From Agromyces archimandritae (GTDB taxonomy: Bacteria; Actinomycetota; Actinomycetes; Actinomycetales; Microbacteriaceae), in NCBI RefSeq assembly GCF_018024495.1, contig NZ_CP071696.1:1984001-2048000 (forward strand): a stretch of 64,000 nucleotides of DNA, given 5' to 3'. Below the pieces are notes generated by a model. It saw nothing but the letters and a program-made list of their open reading frames with translations, was not told the origin of the DNA and ran no database searches. Shown piece after piece: positions 1 through 8,706 of the stretch; the stretch's first letter is position 1; each line of letters opens with the position of its first letter. A program made the translations under genes and the position numbers.

Positions 1-1197
1 GCCTGCCGCACCCGGATGGCGGCGCTCGGGGCGGTCGCCGAGGCCCACATCGCCGCCGGCGATGCGGTGCGCGCGATGCGGTTCGCGGAGGCGATCATCT
101 CGTATACGACCGTGGCGCCCGAATCCGATGCTCTCCAGGCCGCCAGGTGGCGGTATCGGGGCCTCGGCCTGCAGGCCGCCTCGTATGCGCTGAACGGTCG
201 GCAGATGGAAGCCGATGCCATCCTCGACGAAATGGCCGGCCTCGCCGAAGCGCAGGGGTGGGATCCGGATCGTGCGGAGTTCATGGCCGCCATCGCCGAG
301 GGCACGATCGCGTTCATGCGCCTGGATGCCGATCGCGCATCGAGGCTGTCGTCGCGGATACGCCGCCTGACCGTGTCCGAGCCGACCGCGCGCATGCTCG
401 CCGATCTCCTGGAGGCGGTGGCGCTGGTGCTGAACGGCGACCCGTACCGGGCGTCGAAGCTCGCGGTTCTCGTCGCCCAAGGGGTGTCGCAGCCGACCGG
501 ATCGAGCCTGATCCGTTCGTACGGCCGCATGCTGGTGTCGTACATCTTCCTGTACGAGGGGCAGCCGGTGCGGGCACTGGCGCAGCTGGCCGACATGGAG
601 CCGTCGGAACGGCACTGCGTCGACCCGAACGCGCCACGTGCGGCGGCCTACCTGAGCATGGCGGACTATCGTCAGGTGCTCACCGTGACCGCCGAGTGCG
701 TGCGGATGCGCAGCCGGCACAACCTGTGGCTGTTCCCCCTCATCCTGATGTGCCGTTCGATCGCGCACCTCCGGCTCGGGCATCAGGTGATCGCTCTCCG
801 CGAGGTAGGCGAGGCGATGGCGTATGCGCAGCGCGCGAATCTTTCGGCGGTGTTCTCGATGATCCCGGACGACGAGATCGAGCACATGCGGCAGTTCGTC
901 GAACACCGGGCGCCGAGGTTCGCCGGCGATCTGCAACGGTATCGCGTCGCGGTCGCCGAGGCCGAGCAGCGCATGGGCGCGCGCGGCACGGTCTCCGAGA
1001 AGCTGCCGAAGATGTCGGAACGCGAGTCGGTCGTCGCGTCGATGCTGGGCGGGCCGATGACATTCGCGGCGATGGCCGCCGAGCTGCACGTCTCGACGGG
1101 GACGGTGAAGCGGCAGGCGGCCGCTGTGTACCACAAGCTCGGTGTGAAGACGCGCGAGGAGGCAGTGCTGCGCCTCGAGGAGCTCGGCTACCTCTGA
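1..1197 (+). CDS. LuxR-family transcriptional regulator, C-terminal part (5' end outside window)
   Basis: The reading frame is open from base 1, so the gene starts upstream of the window; the first in-frame ATG here is at 16. The product is a long helical, TPR-like region followed by a C-terminal LuxR/GerE helix-turn-helix of about 60 residues. That domain contains 'LPKMSERE', 'MAAELHVSTGTVKRQAAAVYHKLGV' split by a turn, and ends at 'RLEELGYL'. Known architecture: large LuxR (LAL-type) regulators often carry an N-terminal ATPase and TPR-like repeats, so the missing part may hold an NTPase domain. The stop is 18 bp from the convergent eda stop. The target genes cannot be inferred. Confidence 0.85.
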   Translation, partial: ACRTRMAALGAVAEAHIAAGDAVRAMRFAEAIISYTTVAPESDALQAARWRYRGLGLQAASYALNGRQMEADAILDEMAGLAEAQGWDPDRAEFMAAIAEGTIAFMRLDADRASRLSSRIRRLTVSEPTARMLADLLEAVALVLNGDPYRASKLAVLVAQGVSQPTGSSLIRSYGRMLVSYIFLYEGQPVRALAQLADMEPSERHCVDPNAPRAAAYLSMADYRQVLTVTAECVRMRSRHNLWLFPLILMCRSIAHLRLGHQVIALREVGEAMAYAQRANLSAVFSMIPDDEIEHMRQFVEHRAPRFAGDLQRYRVAVAEAEQRMGARGTVSEKLPKMSERESVVASMLGGPMTFAAMAAELHVSTGTVKRQAAAVYHKLGVKTREEAVLRLEELGYL

Positions 1198-1215
1198 GGG
1201 CGCCGAGCGGATGCC

Positions 1216-1854
1216 TCAGCCGCGCACCGCGGCGAGCGCCGCCGCGAAGAGCCGCGCCTTCCGTTCGACCTCGTCGTATCGGCCCGCCGCGAGGTCGGCG
1301 CCCGAGACGAGGTCGCCGCCGGCGCCGACCGCGACCGACCCGGCGGCGAACCACTCGGAGAGGTTTCCGGGGGTGACGCCGCCGGTCGGCATGAGGGGGG
1401 CGTCGGGGAAGGGGCCGCGCAGCGCCTTCAGGTAGCCGGGTCCGCCGAGGGAGGCGGGGAAGATCTTCACGACGTGCACGCCGAGTTCGGTCGCTTCCAT
1501 GACCTCGCTCGGGGTGAGGGCGCCCGTCATCGTCGTGAGCCCGGTCGCGAGCATGGCGCGTGCGAGGTCGGGGCGCGTGCCGGGGGAGACGAGGAAGCGC
1601 GCCCCGGCTTCGGCAGCAGCCTCGGCCTGCGCGGGGGTGGTGACGGTGCCGGCGCCGATGTATGCGGCGTCGCCGAATCGGGCCGTGAGCTCGGCGATCA
1701 CGGTCGGCGCGTCCGGCGTCGAATAGGTGATCTCGAGGCCGGTGACACCGCCGGCGACGAGCGCCTCGGACGCGCGCACGGCGGCCTCCGCGCTCGCCGC
1801 GCGCAGCACGGCGATCACCCCGGTGCGGCGGGCGGGAGCGAGCTGGTCGGTCAT
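1216..1854 (-). CDS. eda: KDPG/KHG aldolase (2-dehydro-3-deoxy-phosphogluconate aldolase)
   Basis: 212 aa, the usual length for class I KDPG/KHG aldolases, which cleave 2-keto-3-deoxy-6-phosphogluconate to pyruvate and glyceraldehyde-3-phosphate in the cytosol. The Schiff-base lysine lies in 'VVKIFPA' (K130) and the catalytic glutamate in 'GLEITYSTPDAP' (E41). The phosphate-binding 'PTGGV' follows. The ATG at 1854 was chosen because GGAGG precedes it by about 5 nt; upstream codons lack family similarity. The gene stands alone, convergent with the LuxR gene. Nearby sugar operons could feed it: keto-deoxy acids come from hexuronate or gluconate breakdown. No operator was recognised. Confidence 0.93.
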   Translation of the reverse strand: MTDQLAPARRTGVIAVLRAASAEAAVRASEALVAGGVTGLEITYSTPDAPTVIAELTARFGDAAYIGAGTVTTPAQAEAAAEAGARFLVSPGTRPDLARAMLATGLTTMTGALTPSEVMEATELGVHVVKIFPASLGGPGYLKALRGPFPDAPLMPTGGVTPGNLSEWFAAGSVAVGAGGDLVSGADLAAGRYDEVERKARLFAAALAAVRG

Positions 1855-2081
1855 GGGGCCTCCGTGTGCATTTCGGGTGCGGATGCCGGAGCGCGGCCCG
1901 CCCGGCTCGCCGGCGGATGCCGTGGGGCGCCGCCGCGCATCCATTCTGCCGGGCATCCGCACCCCATTCCGCAGACGCCGCTGGACCCGCTACGATCACG
2001 ATCGTGCGGGCGCGGCTTTCCGGTCGCGCGGGGGGCCGTGTTCCCCGGCGCACTCCCAACCCGAACCCTCCTGGAGAGACC

Positions 2082-2456
2082 GTGTCCGAAACGACTGGCC
2101 AGCTCAACCCGCCGCCCTCCTACTCCCAGCCGCCGACGCCGCCCGCCGCGCCGGCGACGTTCCCCGGCAAGGGCCTCGGCATCGGCGGCCTCGTCGCCGC
2201 CGTTTTCGCCCCGCTCGTCGGCCTGATCCTCAGCATCATCGCCTTCGTGCAGTCGAAGAACGCCGGCTACAAGAACACGCCCGCCTTCATCGGCATCATC
2301 CTGTCGATCGTGCTCGGGATCGTCTACACCGTGGTGATCGTGCTCCTCTTCGTCCTCGCGTTCAGCCTCGGCAACGCCGCGATCGAAGAAGCCTGCGCCC
2401 AGCTCGGCACCGGCGTGTGGAACCTCGAGGACGGCACGACGCTCACCTGCGACTGA
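2082..2456 (+). CDS. small proline-rich membrane protein (DUF4190-like)
   Basis: 124 aa from a GTG start preceded by GGAGAG. The N-terminal ~35 residues are Pro/Ser/Thr-rich ('NPPPSYSQPPTPP'). Two hydrophobic segments follow: 'GIGGLVAAVFAPLVGLILSI' and one around 'FIGIILSIVLGIVYTVVIVL'. The soluble tail contains two cysteines ('EACAQL', 'LTCD'). This is the layout of small actinobacterial DUF4190/DUF4352-neighbourhood membrane proteins. Function is unknown; the tail is probably extracytoplasmic. It lies divergent to eda and is followed at once by a strong bidirectional hairpin. Confidence 0.75.
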   Translation: MSETTGQLNPPPSYSQPPTPPAAPATFPGKGLGIGGLVAAVFAPLVGLILSIIAFVQSKNAGYKNTPAFIGIILSIVLGIVYTVVIVLLFVLAFSLGNAAIEEACAQLGTGVWNLEDGTTLTCD

Positions 2457-2464
2457 GCCGCCCC

Positions 2465-2492
2465 GCGGGGCGGCCGGTTCCGGCCGCCCCGC
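2465..2492. terminator. bidirectional hairpin terminator between the membrane protein and rbsK
   Basis: Perfect inverted repeat: GCGGGGCGGCCGG, TT, CCGGCCGCCCCGC. It fills the whole space between two convergent stop codons (2456 and 2493). There is no U-tract, as is common in high-GC actinobacteria. Confidence 0.7.
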
Positions 2493-3443
2493 TCAGCCGT
2501 GCGCCGCGAGCAGTGCATCGACCTCGGCGGATGCCGGCAGGCTCGGCGAGGCGCCGCGCTTCGTGACGGTCAGGGCGCCGGCCGCGCTCGCGCGACGCAC
2601 GGCATCCGCTCGGGCAAGGCCCTGCGCGAGCCCGGCGGCGAGATACCCGGCGAACGCATCGCCCGCAGCCGTCGTATCGACCGCGTCGACCGGCAGCGCC
2701 GGGAAGTCCTGGACGCCGCCGGCATCCACCAGCACGGCCCCCGCACCCGCGAGGGTGATGAGGGCCGCACCGGCCCCCTTGCCGAGGAACCAGCGGCCGG
2801 CCTCGACCGCGCTGCCCCGATCGGCGACGCGGATGCCCGAGAGCAGCGCCGCCTCCGTCTCGTTCGGCGTGACGATGTCGACGAGCGGCCAGATCGCGTC
2901 GTCGAGCTCATGCGCCGGAGCCGGATCGAGCACGACCGTCATACCCGCATCGTGCGCGCGGCGAATCGCATGGCCGGTGACCGCGAACGGGATCTCCAAC
3001 TGCGTGAGCAGCACGGCGCTGCGTTCGGCGAGCTCGGCGAACGCCCGGTCGATCTGCGCCTCATCGAGCGCCGCGTTCGCGAGCGGCACCACGACGATGT
3101 CGTTCTCGCCCGACTCATCCACCCGGATATGGGCGATACCCGTCGGCCCCGGCACCCGGCGCACCTGGGAGACGTCGACACCGGCATCCCGGAGCCCATC
3201 GGTCACGAGCCCCCGGAACAGGTCGCTGCCGACGCACCCCACCATGCGCGCCGGCGCCCCGGCGAGGCTCGCGGCGATCGCCTGATTGGCGCCCTTGCCG
3301 CCGAGCACGAGCGTGAAGCCGTCGCCGAGGATCGTCTCGCCGGGCGCCGGAAGCCGCCCCGCGAACGCCGTGAGGTCGGCCGAGATGCTGCCGACGACGA
3401 GCACGCCGTCGCGAGCGGATGCCCCGCCCGGCCTCTCCCGCAT
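2493..3443 (-). CDS. rbsK: ribokinase (PfkB-family carbohydrate kinase)
   Basis: 316 aa. PfkB fold, phosphorylating ribose or a related sugar with ATP. Signature 1 is 'GGKGANQAIA' (residues 48-57); signature 2 with the catalytic aspartate is 'DTTAAGDAFAG'. The N-terminal 'VVGSISADLTAFAGRLPAPGET' is typical of ribokinases. The ATG at 3443 is preferred over an ATG 7 codons upstream because GGAGGAGG lies just before it. No ribose transporter is adjacent, so the substrate (ribose, deoxyribose or another pentose) is inferred from family only. Confidence 0.85.
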   Translation of the reverse strand: MRERPGGASARDGVLVVGSISADLTAFAGRLPAPGETILGDGFTLVLGGKGANQAIAASLAGAPARMVGCVGSDLFRGLVTDGLRDAGVDVSQVRRVPGPTGIAHIRVDESGENDIVVVPLANAALDEAQIDRAFAELAERSAVLLTQLEIPFAVTGHAIRRAHDAGMTVVLDPAPAHELDDAIWPLVDIVTPNETEAALLSGIRVADRGSAVEAGRWFLGKGAGAALITLAGAGAVLVDAGGVQDFPALPVDAVDTTAAGDAFAGYLAAGLAQGLARADAVRRASAAGALTVTKRGASPSLPASAEVDALLAAHG

Positions 3444-3578
3444 CGGCCCTCCTCCGCCTTGCATCCGGTCGCCCGTCGCACGTCCTCGCCGCGCACGGAG
3501 TTCCGCAACACAACCTAGCGGGGCCGGGCACCGGCATCCACCGCCTCACCACCACCTGCCTCGGGGCAGCACCACGGC

Positions 3579-3632
3579 GAGGTGACGCGATCTGCCCTTC
3601 GGGCGCGCTCGGAAGGAAGCTTCGCGTCACTT
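3579..3632. repeat. family B palindromic element, copy B1
   Basis: 54-bp imperfect palindrome beginning GAGGTGACGCGA and ending TTCGCGTCACTT. It lies in the spacer between rbsK and the divergent DUF559 gene. Same family as 4795-4849, 4879-4932 and 42062-42116. Confidence 0.75.
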
Positions 3633-3763
3633 GGCGGGCGCCGGCGGCGAGCCGAGGCGGGTATCGCGTCGACGAGTCCTCCACAGGGGAACGTGGCGGG
3701 CACCCCATCCACGGAATCGCCGGATGGCGCCGCCGGCCGCCGCGACCGCGGCACACTGCTGGA

Positions 3764-4690
3764 ATGCCCGGCCCTCGCATCCCGCTCCCCGTCGAACTCG
3801 CCGGTCGCCCGTTCTCGGTCGCCGTCGCAACGGCCGCCGGCATCGGCGCCGGGCGGCTCCGCGGCGCCGACCTGGTGCGTCCGTTCCACGGGGTGCGGAT
3901 GCCGGCATCCACACCCCGTGAACTCGGGGAGCTCTGCCGCGCGAAGCTCGTCACCATGCGCCCTGGCGATGTCTTCAGCCATGTGACGGCGTGCCGGCTG
4001 TACGGGATCCCGGTGCCGCGCAGATGGAACGACCGCGAGCCGATCGACGTGGCCGCGTTCGTGCCCGCCGGAATCCCGCGGGGCGCCGGCGTGCGCGGTC
4101 ACCGGCTCTCACCCGGGCGGGTGCTCGTGACGGGCCGATCGGGGCTGCCGTTGGTGTCGCCGGAGGACGCCTGGGCGCAGTTGGCGGCATCGGTCGGCGA
4201 ACGCGACCTCGTCATCGCAGCGGATGCGCTCGTGCGCCGGAAGCATCCGCTTGCGACGCCCGAGCGTGTCGCGGACGCCGTCGACCGGCACGCCGGCGGG
4301 CGAGGCTGTCGCCTGCTCGCGGCGGCGCTCGAGGCGATGCGCCCCGGAACCGACTCGGCCCCCGAGAGCGAGGTGCGCCTCGACCTGGTCGCATACGGGC
4401 TGCCGGAACCCGAGGTCAACGGCGAAATCCGGGATTCGAACGGCCGGCTGGTCGCGATCGGCGACCTCGTGTACCGCGCGCAGCGGACGCTCGTCGAGTA
4501 CGACGGGGACCAGCATCGCACCAGCCCGGCGCAGTATGCCCGGGACGTCGACCGGCTCGACGACCTCGCGCGGCTCGGGTGGCGGGTCATCCGCATCAAC
4601 CGTTCGCACACGGGGACGCGCCGCATCGAGCGACTCGAGCGGGTCCGGGAAGCGTTGCTCGCGGCGGGGTGGCGGCCGTCCGACGCCTGA
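3764..4690 (+). CDS. DUF559-domain protein (Vsr-like endonuclease fold)
   Basis: 308 aa. The N-terminal two thirds resemble the AbiEi-antitoxin-like/DUF559 proteins common in Actinobacteria. The C-terminal ~110 residues carry the DUF559 core: 'ESEVRLDLVAYGLPEPEVNGEI', then 'LVEYDGDQHR', then 'YARDVDRLDDLARLGWRVIRI'. The spaced acidic residues, Gln and His match the very-short-patch-repair/restriction endonuclease-like fold. Cellular role is not established for this family. The ATG at 3764 closely follows a -10-like CACACTG, suggesting a short or absent leader. No partner toxin gene is adjacent. It is isolated between family B repeats. Confidence 0.75.
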   Translation: MPGPRIPLPVELAGRPFSVAVATAAGIGAGRLRGADLVRPFHGVRMPASTPRELGELCRAKLVTMRPGDVFSHVTACRLYGIPVPRRWNDREPIDVAAFVPAGIPRGAGVRGHRLSPGRVLVTGRSGLPLVSPEDAWAQLAASVGERDLVIAADALVRRKHPLATPERVADAVDRHAGGRGCRLLAAALEAMRPGTDSAPESEVRLDLVAYGLPEPEVNGEIRDSNGRLVAIGDLVYRAQRTLVEYDGDQHRTSPAQYARDVDRLDDLARLGWRVIRINRSHTGTRRIERLERVREALLAAGWRPSDA

Positions 4691-4696
4691 ATCGGC

Positions 4697-4733
4697 GGTG
4701 GATGCCCCGGCGCACTGCCCTCCGGCATCCACC
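4697..4733. terminator. GGTGGATGCC/GGCATCCACC hairpin after the DUF559 gene
   Basis: Arms GGTGGATGCC (4697-4706) and GGCATCCACC (4724-4733), 6 bp after the stop codon. The same arm pair recurs through the window; here it could end transcription. Confidence 0.55.
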
Positions 4734-4794
4734 CTGCGCCGTCGCGCCCCACAGCTCCGGCCGTCGTCGGCCGATCGCCGTGCGATCCGTCATC

Positions 4795-4849
4795 GAGGTG
4801 ACGCGAATCGCGCTGGACACCGCCTGGCAGCGACCGTTTGCGTCACCTC
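4795..4849. repeat. family B palindromic element, copy B2
   Basis: 55 bp with ends GAGGTGACGCGAA and TTTGCGTCACCTC, in the convergent gap between the DUF559 gene and the MHS transporter. Confidence 0.8.
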
Positions 4850-4878
4850 GGCAGTGGGGGAGTGGATGCCGCAGCGGT

Positions 4879-4932
4879 GAGGTGACGCGAATGGCGGTGC
4901 CGGCGGTGGATGAGGGACGGGTTGCGTCACTT
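4879..4932. repeat. family B palindromic element, copy B3
   Basis: 54 bp with ends GAGGTGACGCGAA and TTGCGTCACTT, 29 bp after copy B2. Apart from the hairpin at 4697-4733 and copies B2 and B3, the 4691-5020 gap shows nothing recognisable. Confidence 0.75.
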
Positions 4933-5020
4933 CGATGGGTGAGGCGGCGGAGGGCGACGGGGCGGCGGCGGGGACGACAGCGGGGCGGCGCCGCAGCACC
5001 GCCCCCGCATGATCGCGCGG

Positions 5021-6322
5021 TCAGCCGCGGTGGGCGACCTTCTTGATGAAGAAGGAGGCGATGATCGACAGTGCCGCGCAGAACACGACGTAGAGGGCGA
5101 TCGGCCACCACTGGCCGCCCGAGATCTCCAGCAGCCAGGCTGCGATGATCGGGGCGGTGCCGCCGAAGATCGCCGCGCCGAGCTGGTAGCCGAGGGTGGC
5201 GCCGGTGTAGCGGATCTCGGGCGGGAAGTTCTCGGCGATGAGGGTGCCGAGGATGGCGTTCACGGAGCCCCACAGCAGGCCGAAGCCGACGATGGTGCCG
5301 ACGAAGAGCGCCCAGGTCTCGCCGGTGTTGATGAGCCAGTAGTAGGGGACGATGAGCACGACGGTGGCGATCGCCGACCAGCGGTAGAGCACGGCCCGGC
5401 CGACGGAGTCGGAGATGCGGCCGAACACCGGCATCCACACCGTGGCGACGACGGCCGCCGCCGCGACGGCGAGCAGGACGACGTTGTCGCGGGCCCCGAG
5501 GATGTTCGTGGCGTAGGCGATGATGTAGGTGCCGAAGATGTAGAAGGGGCCGGTCTCGGCGGCCTTCGCGCCGATGGAGACGAGCACGGCGCCCCAGTGC
5601 TTGGTGACGACCTCCTTGATGGGGAGCTTGTGCTGGGCTCCGGATGCCTGGACGCGCTTGAACTCGGGGGTCTCGTCGAGGCCGTTGCGGATCCAGAGGC
5701 CGATGAAGACGAGCACGATGCTCGCGATGAACGGGATGCGCCAGCCCCAGGCGAGGAACTGGTCGTCGGGCAGCGTGGTCAGCAGCGCGATGAGGCCGGA
5801 TGCCAGCAGCATGCCGAGGCTGATGCCCATCTGCGGCACGGCGCCGTAGAGGCCGCGGCGGTTCTTCGGCGCGTACTCGTAGGAGAGCAGGAGCGCGCCG
5901 CCCCATTCGCCGCCGATGCCGAGGCCCTGCAGGATGCGGAACAGCAGGAGCAGCAGCGGTGCGGCGATGCCGATGGCGTTGTAGTCGGGCAGGAGGCCGA
6001 TGGCGACGGTGCCGCCGCCCATGAGGGAGAGGGTGATGAAGAGGGTCTTCTTGCGGCCGATGCGGTCGCCGATGTGGCTGAAGATGATGCCGCCGATGGG
6101 GCGGAAGAAGAAGGTCAGCGAGAACGACACGTAGGCGAGGATCGTCGACAGGAACGCGTCGCCGGTGGGGAAGTAGATCTTGTTGAAGACGAGGGCGGCG
6201 ACGGTTCCGTAGACGAGGAAGTCGAACCATTCGATGACGCTGCCGCTCAGGCTGCCGAGCAGCACGCGGTAGTTGAGTTTTTCTGCAGGTGGTGCCGCGT
6301 GCGGGGTCGTGGTCTGTGCCAA
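5021..6322 (-). CDS. MHS-family major facilitator (metabolite:H+ symporter)
   Basis: 433 aa with about 12 membrane segments. MHS hallmarks are 'GSVIEWFDFLVYG' in TM1, 'FRPIGGIIFSHIGDRIGRKKTL' between TM2 and TM3, and 'QGLGIGGEWGGALLLSYEYAP' in TM4-5. This family (ShiA, KgtP, ProP, citrate carriers) imports organic acids or osmolytes with protons; the substrate here is unknown. The start is a TTG at 6322 with AAAGGAG four nt or so upstream; a longer frame reaches into the operator and is not credible. The upstream 31-bp palindrome and the neighbouring GntR gene indicate GntR control. It could take up a rhamnose-pathway product such as lactate, but that is only inference. Confidence 0.88.
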   Translation of the reverse strand: MAQTTTPHAAPPAEKLNYRVLLGSLSGSVIEWFDFLVYGTVAALVFNKIYFPTGDAFLSTILAYVSFSLTFFFRPIGGIIFSHIGDRIGRKKTLFITLSLMGGGTVAIGLLPDYNAIGIAAPLLLLLFRILQGLGIGGEWGGALLLSYEYAPKNRRGLYGAVPQMGISLGMLLASGLIALLTTLPDDQFLAWGWRIPFIASIVLVFIGLWIRNGLDETPEFKRVQASGAQHKLPIKEVVTKHWGAVLVSIGAKAAETGPFYIFGTYIIAYATNILGARDNVVLLAVAAAAVVATVWMPVFGRISDSVGRAVLYRWSAIATVVLIVPYYWLINTGETWALFVGTIVGFGLLWGSVNAILGTLIAENFPPEIRYTGATLGYQLGAAIFGGTAPIIAAWLLEISGGQWWPIALYVVFCAALSIIASFFIKKVAHRG

Positions 6323-6373
6323 GGCTCGCTCCTTTGAGATCCGTGGTGGTGCGGGGGCTGATCGGGACGGGTT

Positions 6374-6404
6374 CTGTGGTCCTACCACTGTGGTAGGACC
6401 ACAG
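6374..6404. promoter_or_regulatory. 31-bp perfect palindrome, predicted GntR (FadR-type) double operator
   Basis: CTGTGGTCCTACCAC, one central T, then the exact inverse. It contains two TGGT-N3-ACCA FadR-type sites (6377-6387 and 6391-6401) in inverted array, 52 bp before the MHS transporter start. The GntR gene ends 129 bp away. Confidence 0.75.
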
Positions 6405-6532
6405 GGCATCGTAAGCGCCCGGCGGCGGTGCCGCAACTTCGGGGGTGGATGCCGGGCCGCGCCGCCGCGGCGGAACGCGCCGAGCGGGGTGTGGATGCCG
6501 GACCCGCGCCCTGCGGCATCCGCACCCGAAGC

Positions 6533-7213
6533 TCAGGCCTGCGTCTCCAGGTAGTACCCGCGGATGTGCCGCTCCAGCAGGATCGCCGCCTCTTCGGCGT
6601 CGCCGGCGCGGAGCGCCTCGTAGACCGCCCGGTGCTCGGCGCGCAGCCGCTCCGAGGTCGCCGACCAGTCGGGCAGCGCCTTCGCCCGGCTCACGGTGTG
6701 GTCGAAGATCGACAGGCGCAGCGCCTCCATGAGGGTGCTGATCAGGGGGTTCGCCGCCGACCGCGACGCGGTGACGTGGAACTCGGCGTCGAGCTGCAGG
6801 AAGTCCTCGAGCGAGAGCGCCGGGTCGTCCATGCGCTCCAGCAGGTGGCCGGCCTGCTCCCAGTCGCCGAGCTCGGGGTCGGAGTGCGCGGCGGCCCAGG
6901 TCTCCAGCAGCAGCCGCACCTCGTAGATGTGGTCGTGGCCGACGTGGCTCGTCGCCAGTTGCAGATTCAGGGCGAGGGTCAGCGCCTGCTCGGGATCGGC
7001 GGTGATCATCGTGCCCGACTGCGGCCCCGACCCGGTCGAGGTGCGGATCGTGCCGAGCGCCTCGAGCACCCTGAGGGCCTCGCGCAGCGAGTTGCGCGAG
7101 ACCTGCAGCGTCTCGGCGAGCTGGCGCTCACCGGGCAGGCGGTCGCCGATGTGCAGTCTGCCGCTGGTGAGTTCGTCGGTCACCCATTTCATGACCGCTT
7201 CGTGCGCCTTCAT
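6533..7213 (-). CDS. GntR-family regulator, FadR subfamily (FCD domain)
   Basis: 226 aa. An N-terminal winged helix ('RLPGERQLAETLQVSRNSLREALRVLEALG', residues ~23-55) is followed by an all-helical FCD ligand-binding domain. The FCD metal-site residues appear in 'DAEFHVTASRSAANPLI', 'EHRAVYEAL' and 'LERHIRGYY'. The ATG at 7213 overlaps the rhaB stop as ATGA, so it is translated from the rha mRNA. The palindrome 129 bp downstream, in front of the MHS transporter, fits FadR-type sites (TGGT-N3-ACCA), so that transporter is the likely target. FCD regulators usually respond to organic acids such as lactate, a product of this pathway. Confidence 0.9.
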   Translation of the reverse strand: MKAHEAVMKWVTDELTSGRLHIGDRLPGERQLAETLQVSRNSLREALRVLEALGTIRTSTGSGPQSGTMITADPEQALTLALNLQLATSHVGHDHIYEVRLLLETWAAAHSDPELGDWEQAGHLLERMDDPALSLEDFLQLDAEFHVTASRSAANPLISTLMEALRLSIFDHTVSRAKALPDWSATSERLRAEHRAVYEALRAGDAEEAAILLERHIRGYYLETQA

Positions 7214-8706
7214 CGCGGACCAGTATCGCAAAGCGCGCCTGCGCGCCCGCCCGGCTCGTATCGGACGGGGGGCATGATGCGGGCGACGAGGGCGCGCAGG
7301 GTTTCGAGATCGCCGGCGAGGAAACCGGCCGCGCGGGCCTGCACGAGCACATTGCCGATCGCGGTCGCCTCGACGGGGCCGGCGAGCACCGGCATCCCGA
7401 GCCGATCGGCGACGGCCCGGCAGAGCAGGGCGTTCTGCGACCCGCCGCCGACGAGGTGGACGGTTCGCACCTCGGTGCCGGAGAGTTCGGCGGCCGCCCG
7501 CACGGTGCCGGCGAAGGCCTCGGCGAGGCTCTCGACGATCGAGCGGGCCAGTTCGGCGCGGGAGGCCGGCACCGGCACGCCGTGCTCGCGGTACCATTCG
7601 GCGATGCGGGCGGGCATGTCGCCGGGCGGCATGAAGCGGGCGTCGTCGACGTCGAAGACCGCCGGGCTCGTCGTGACGGCCTCGGCGGCGGCGAGGAGAG
7701 CCGGCAGGTCGACGGGGGATCCGTCCTCCCGCTCCCACTGCCGCACGGTCTCGCTCAGGATCCACAACCCCATCACGTTGCGCAGGAACCTGATGCGCCC
7801 GTCGACGCCGCCCTCGTTCGTGAAGTTCGCCTCGCGCGCCGCATCGCTCGTGACGGGCGCGTCGAGTTCGACGCCGACGAGCCCCCAGGTGCCGCACGAG
7901 ATGTAGGCCGCGCCGGGCGACATGGGCACGCCGACGACGGCCGAGGCGGTGTCGTGCGAGCCGACCGCGACGACGCGGGTGGATGCCGTGGCGCCCAGCT
8001 CCGCCGCGAGCCCGGCCCGCAGCGGCCCGATCTCGGCACCCGGGTCGACGAGCTCGGGCATGAGGCCGCGGTGGATGCCGAGGCGCGCAATGAGCTCCTC
8101 GTCCCAGGCACCGGTGCGCACGCCGAGCAGCCCCGTCGTCGAGGCGTTCGTGCGTTCGGCGACGCGCGCCCCGGTCAGCTGGAACGCGATGAGATCGGGG
8201 ATCAGCAGGGCGGTATCGGCCGCCTCCAGCAGCGCGGTCGGCTCGGCGGCGAGCTGGTACAGGGTGTTGAACGGCAGGAACTGCAGACCGTTGCGGCGGT
8301 ACAGCTCGGCGAAGGGAACCCGTGCGTGCACGGCATCCACCCCCGCCTGCGTGCGCTCGTCGCGGTAGTGGAACGGCAGCCCGAGCATCCGCTCGCCGCG
8401 CATGAGCGCATAGTCGACCGCCCAGGAGTCGATGCCGATGCTCGCGACCGGCCCCGCCGCGAACGCGGCCCGCAAGCCCCCGAGCACGCCCCGGTACAGG
8501 CCCGGAAGATCCCAGTGCAGGCCGTCGGCCAGACGCACCGGATCGTTCGGGAAACGCGCGAGCTGCCGCATCGACAGTTCGTTCGACGAGACGCGGGCGG
8601 CGATGACGCGCCCGCTCGTCGCGCCGAGATCGACGGCGGCGACGGTGCCGGCACGCGCGGCGTGCGGGCGGCCGTGCGCCCCGGCATCCACCCCCGCCGT
8701 GCTCAT
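7210..8706 (-). CDS. rhaB: L-rhamnulokinase (FGGY kinase)
   Basis: 498 aa. It phosphorylates L-rhamnulose at C1 with ATP. The N-terminal phosphate-1 motif is 'VDLGATSGRVI' (residues ~25-35). 'IGIDSWAVDYAL' is characteristic of rhamnulokinases, as is the 'CGTWGLVGVE' segment. 'VGGGSQNALLCRAVADRLG' is the C-terminal adenosine-binding motif. The ATG at 8706 overlaps the preceding aldolase stop (ATGA), and its own stop overlaps the gntR start, so the three genes are translationally coupled. Residues 1-20 are variable and contain the window-wide GGATGCC word. Confidence 0.94.
   Translation of the reverse strand: MSTAGVDAGAHGRPHAARAGTVAAVDLGATSGRVIAARVSSNELSMRQLARFPNDPVRLADGLHWDLPGLYRGVLGGLRAAFAAGPVASIGIDSWAVDYALMRGERMLGLPFHYRDERTQAGVDAVHARVPFAELYRRNGLQFLPFNTLYQLAAEPTALLEAADTALLIPDLIAFQLTGARVAERTNASTTGLLGVRTGAWDEELIARLGIHRGLMPELVDPGAEIGPLRAGLAAELGATASTRVVAVGSHDTASAVVGVPMSPGAAYISCGTWGLVGVELDAPVTSDAAREANFTNEGGVDGRIRFLRNVMGLWILSETVRQWEREDGSPVDLPALLAAAEAVTTSPAVFDVDDARFMPPGDMPARIAEWYREHGVPVPASRAELARSIVESLAEAFAGTVRAAAELSGTEVRTVHLVGGGSQNALLCRAVADRLGMPVLAGPVEATAIGNVLVQARAAGFLAGDLETLRALVARIMPPVRYEPGGRAGALCDTGPR

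Noticed and set aside
6230..6436. Longer N-terminus for the MHS transporter starting at 6436
   Set aside because: It would translate the 31-bp operator; the TTG at 6322 has AAAGGAG and matches the family's N-terminus.
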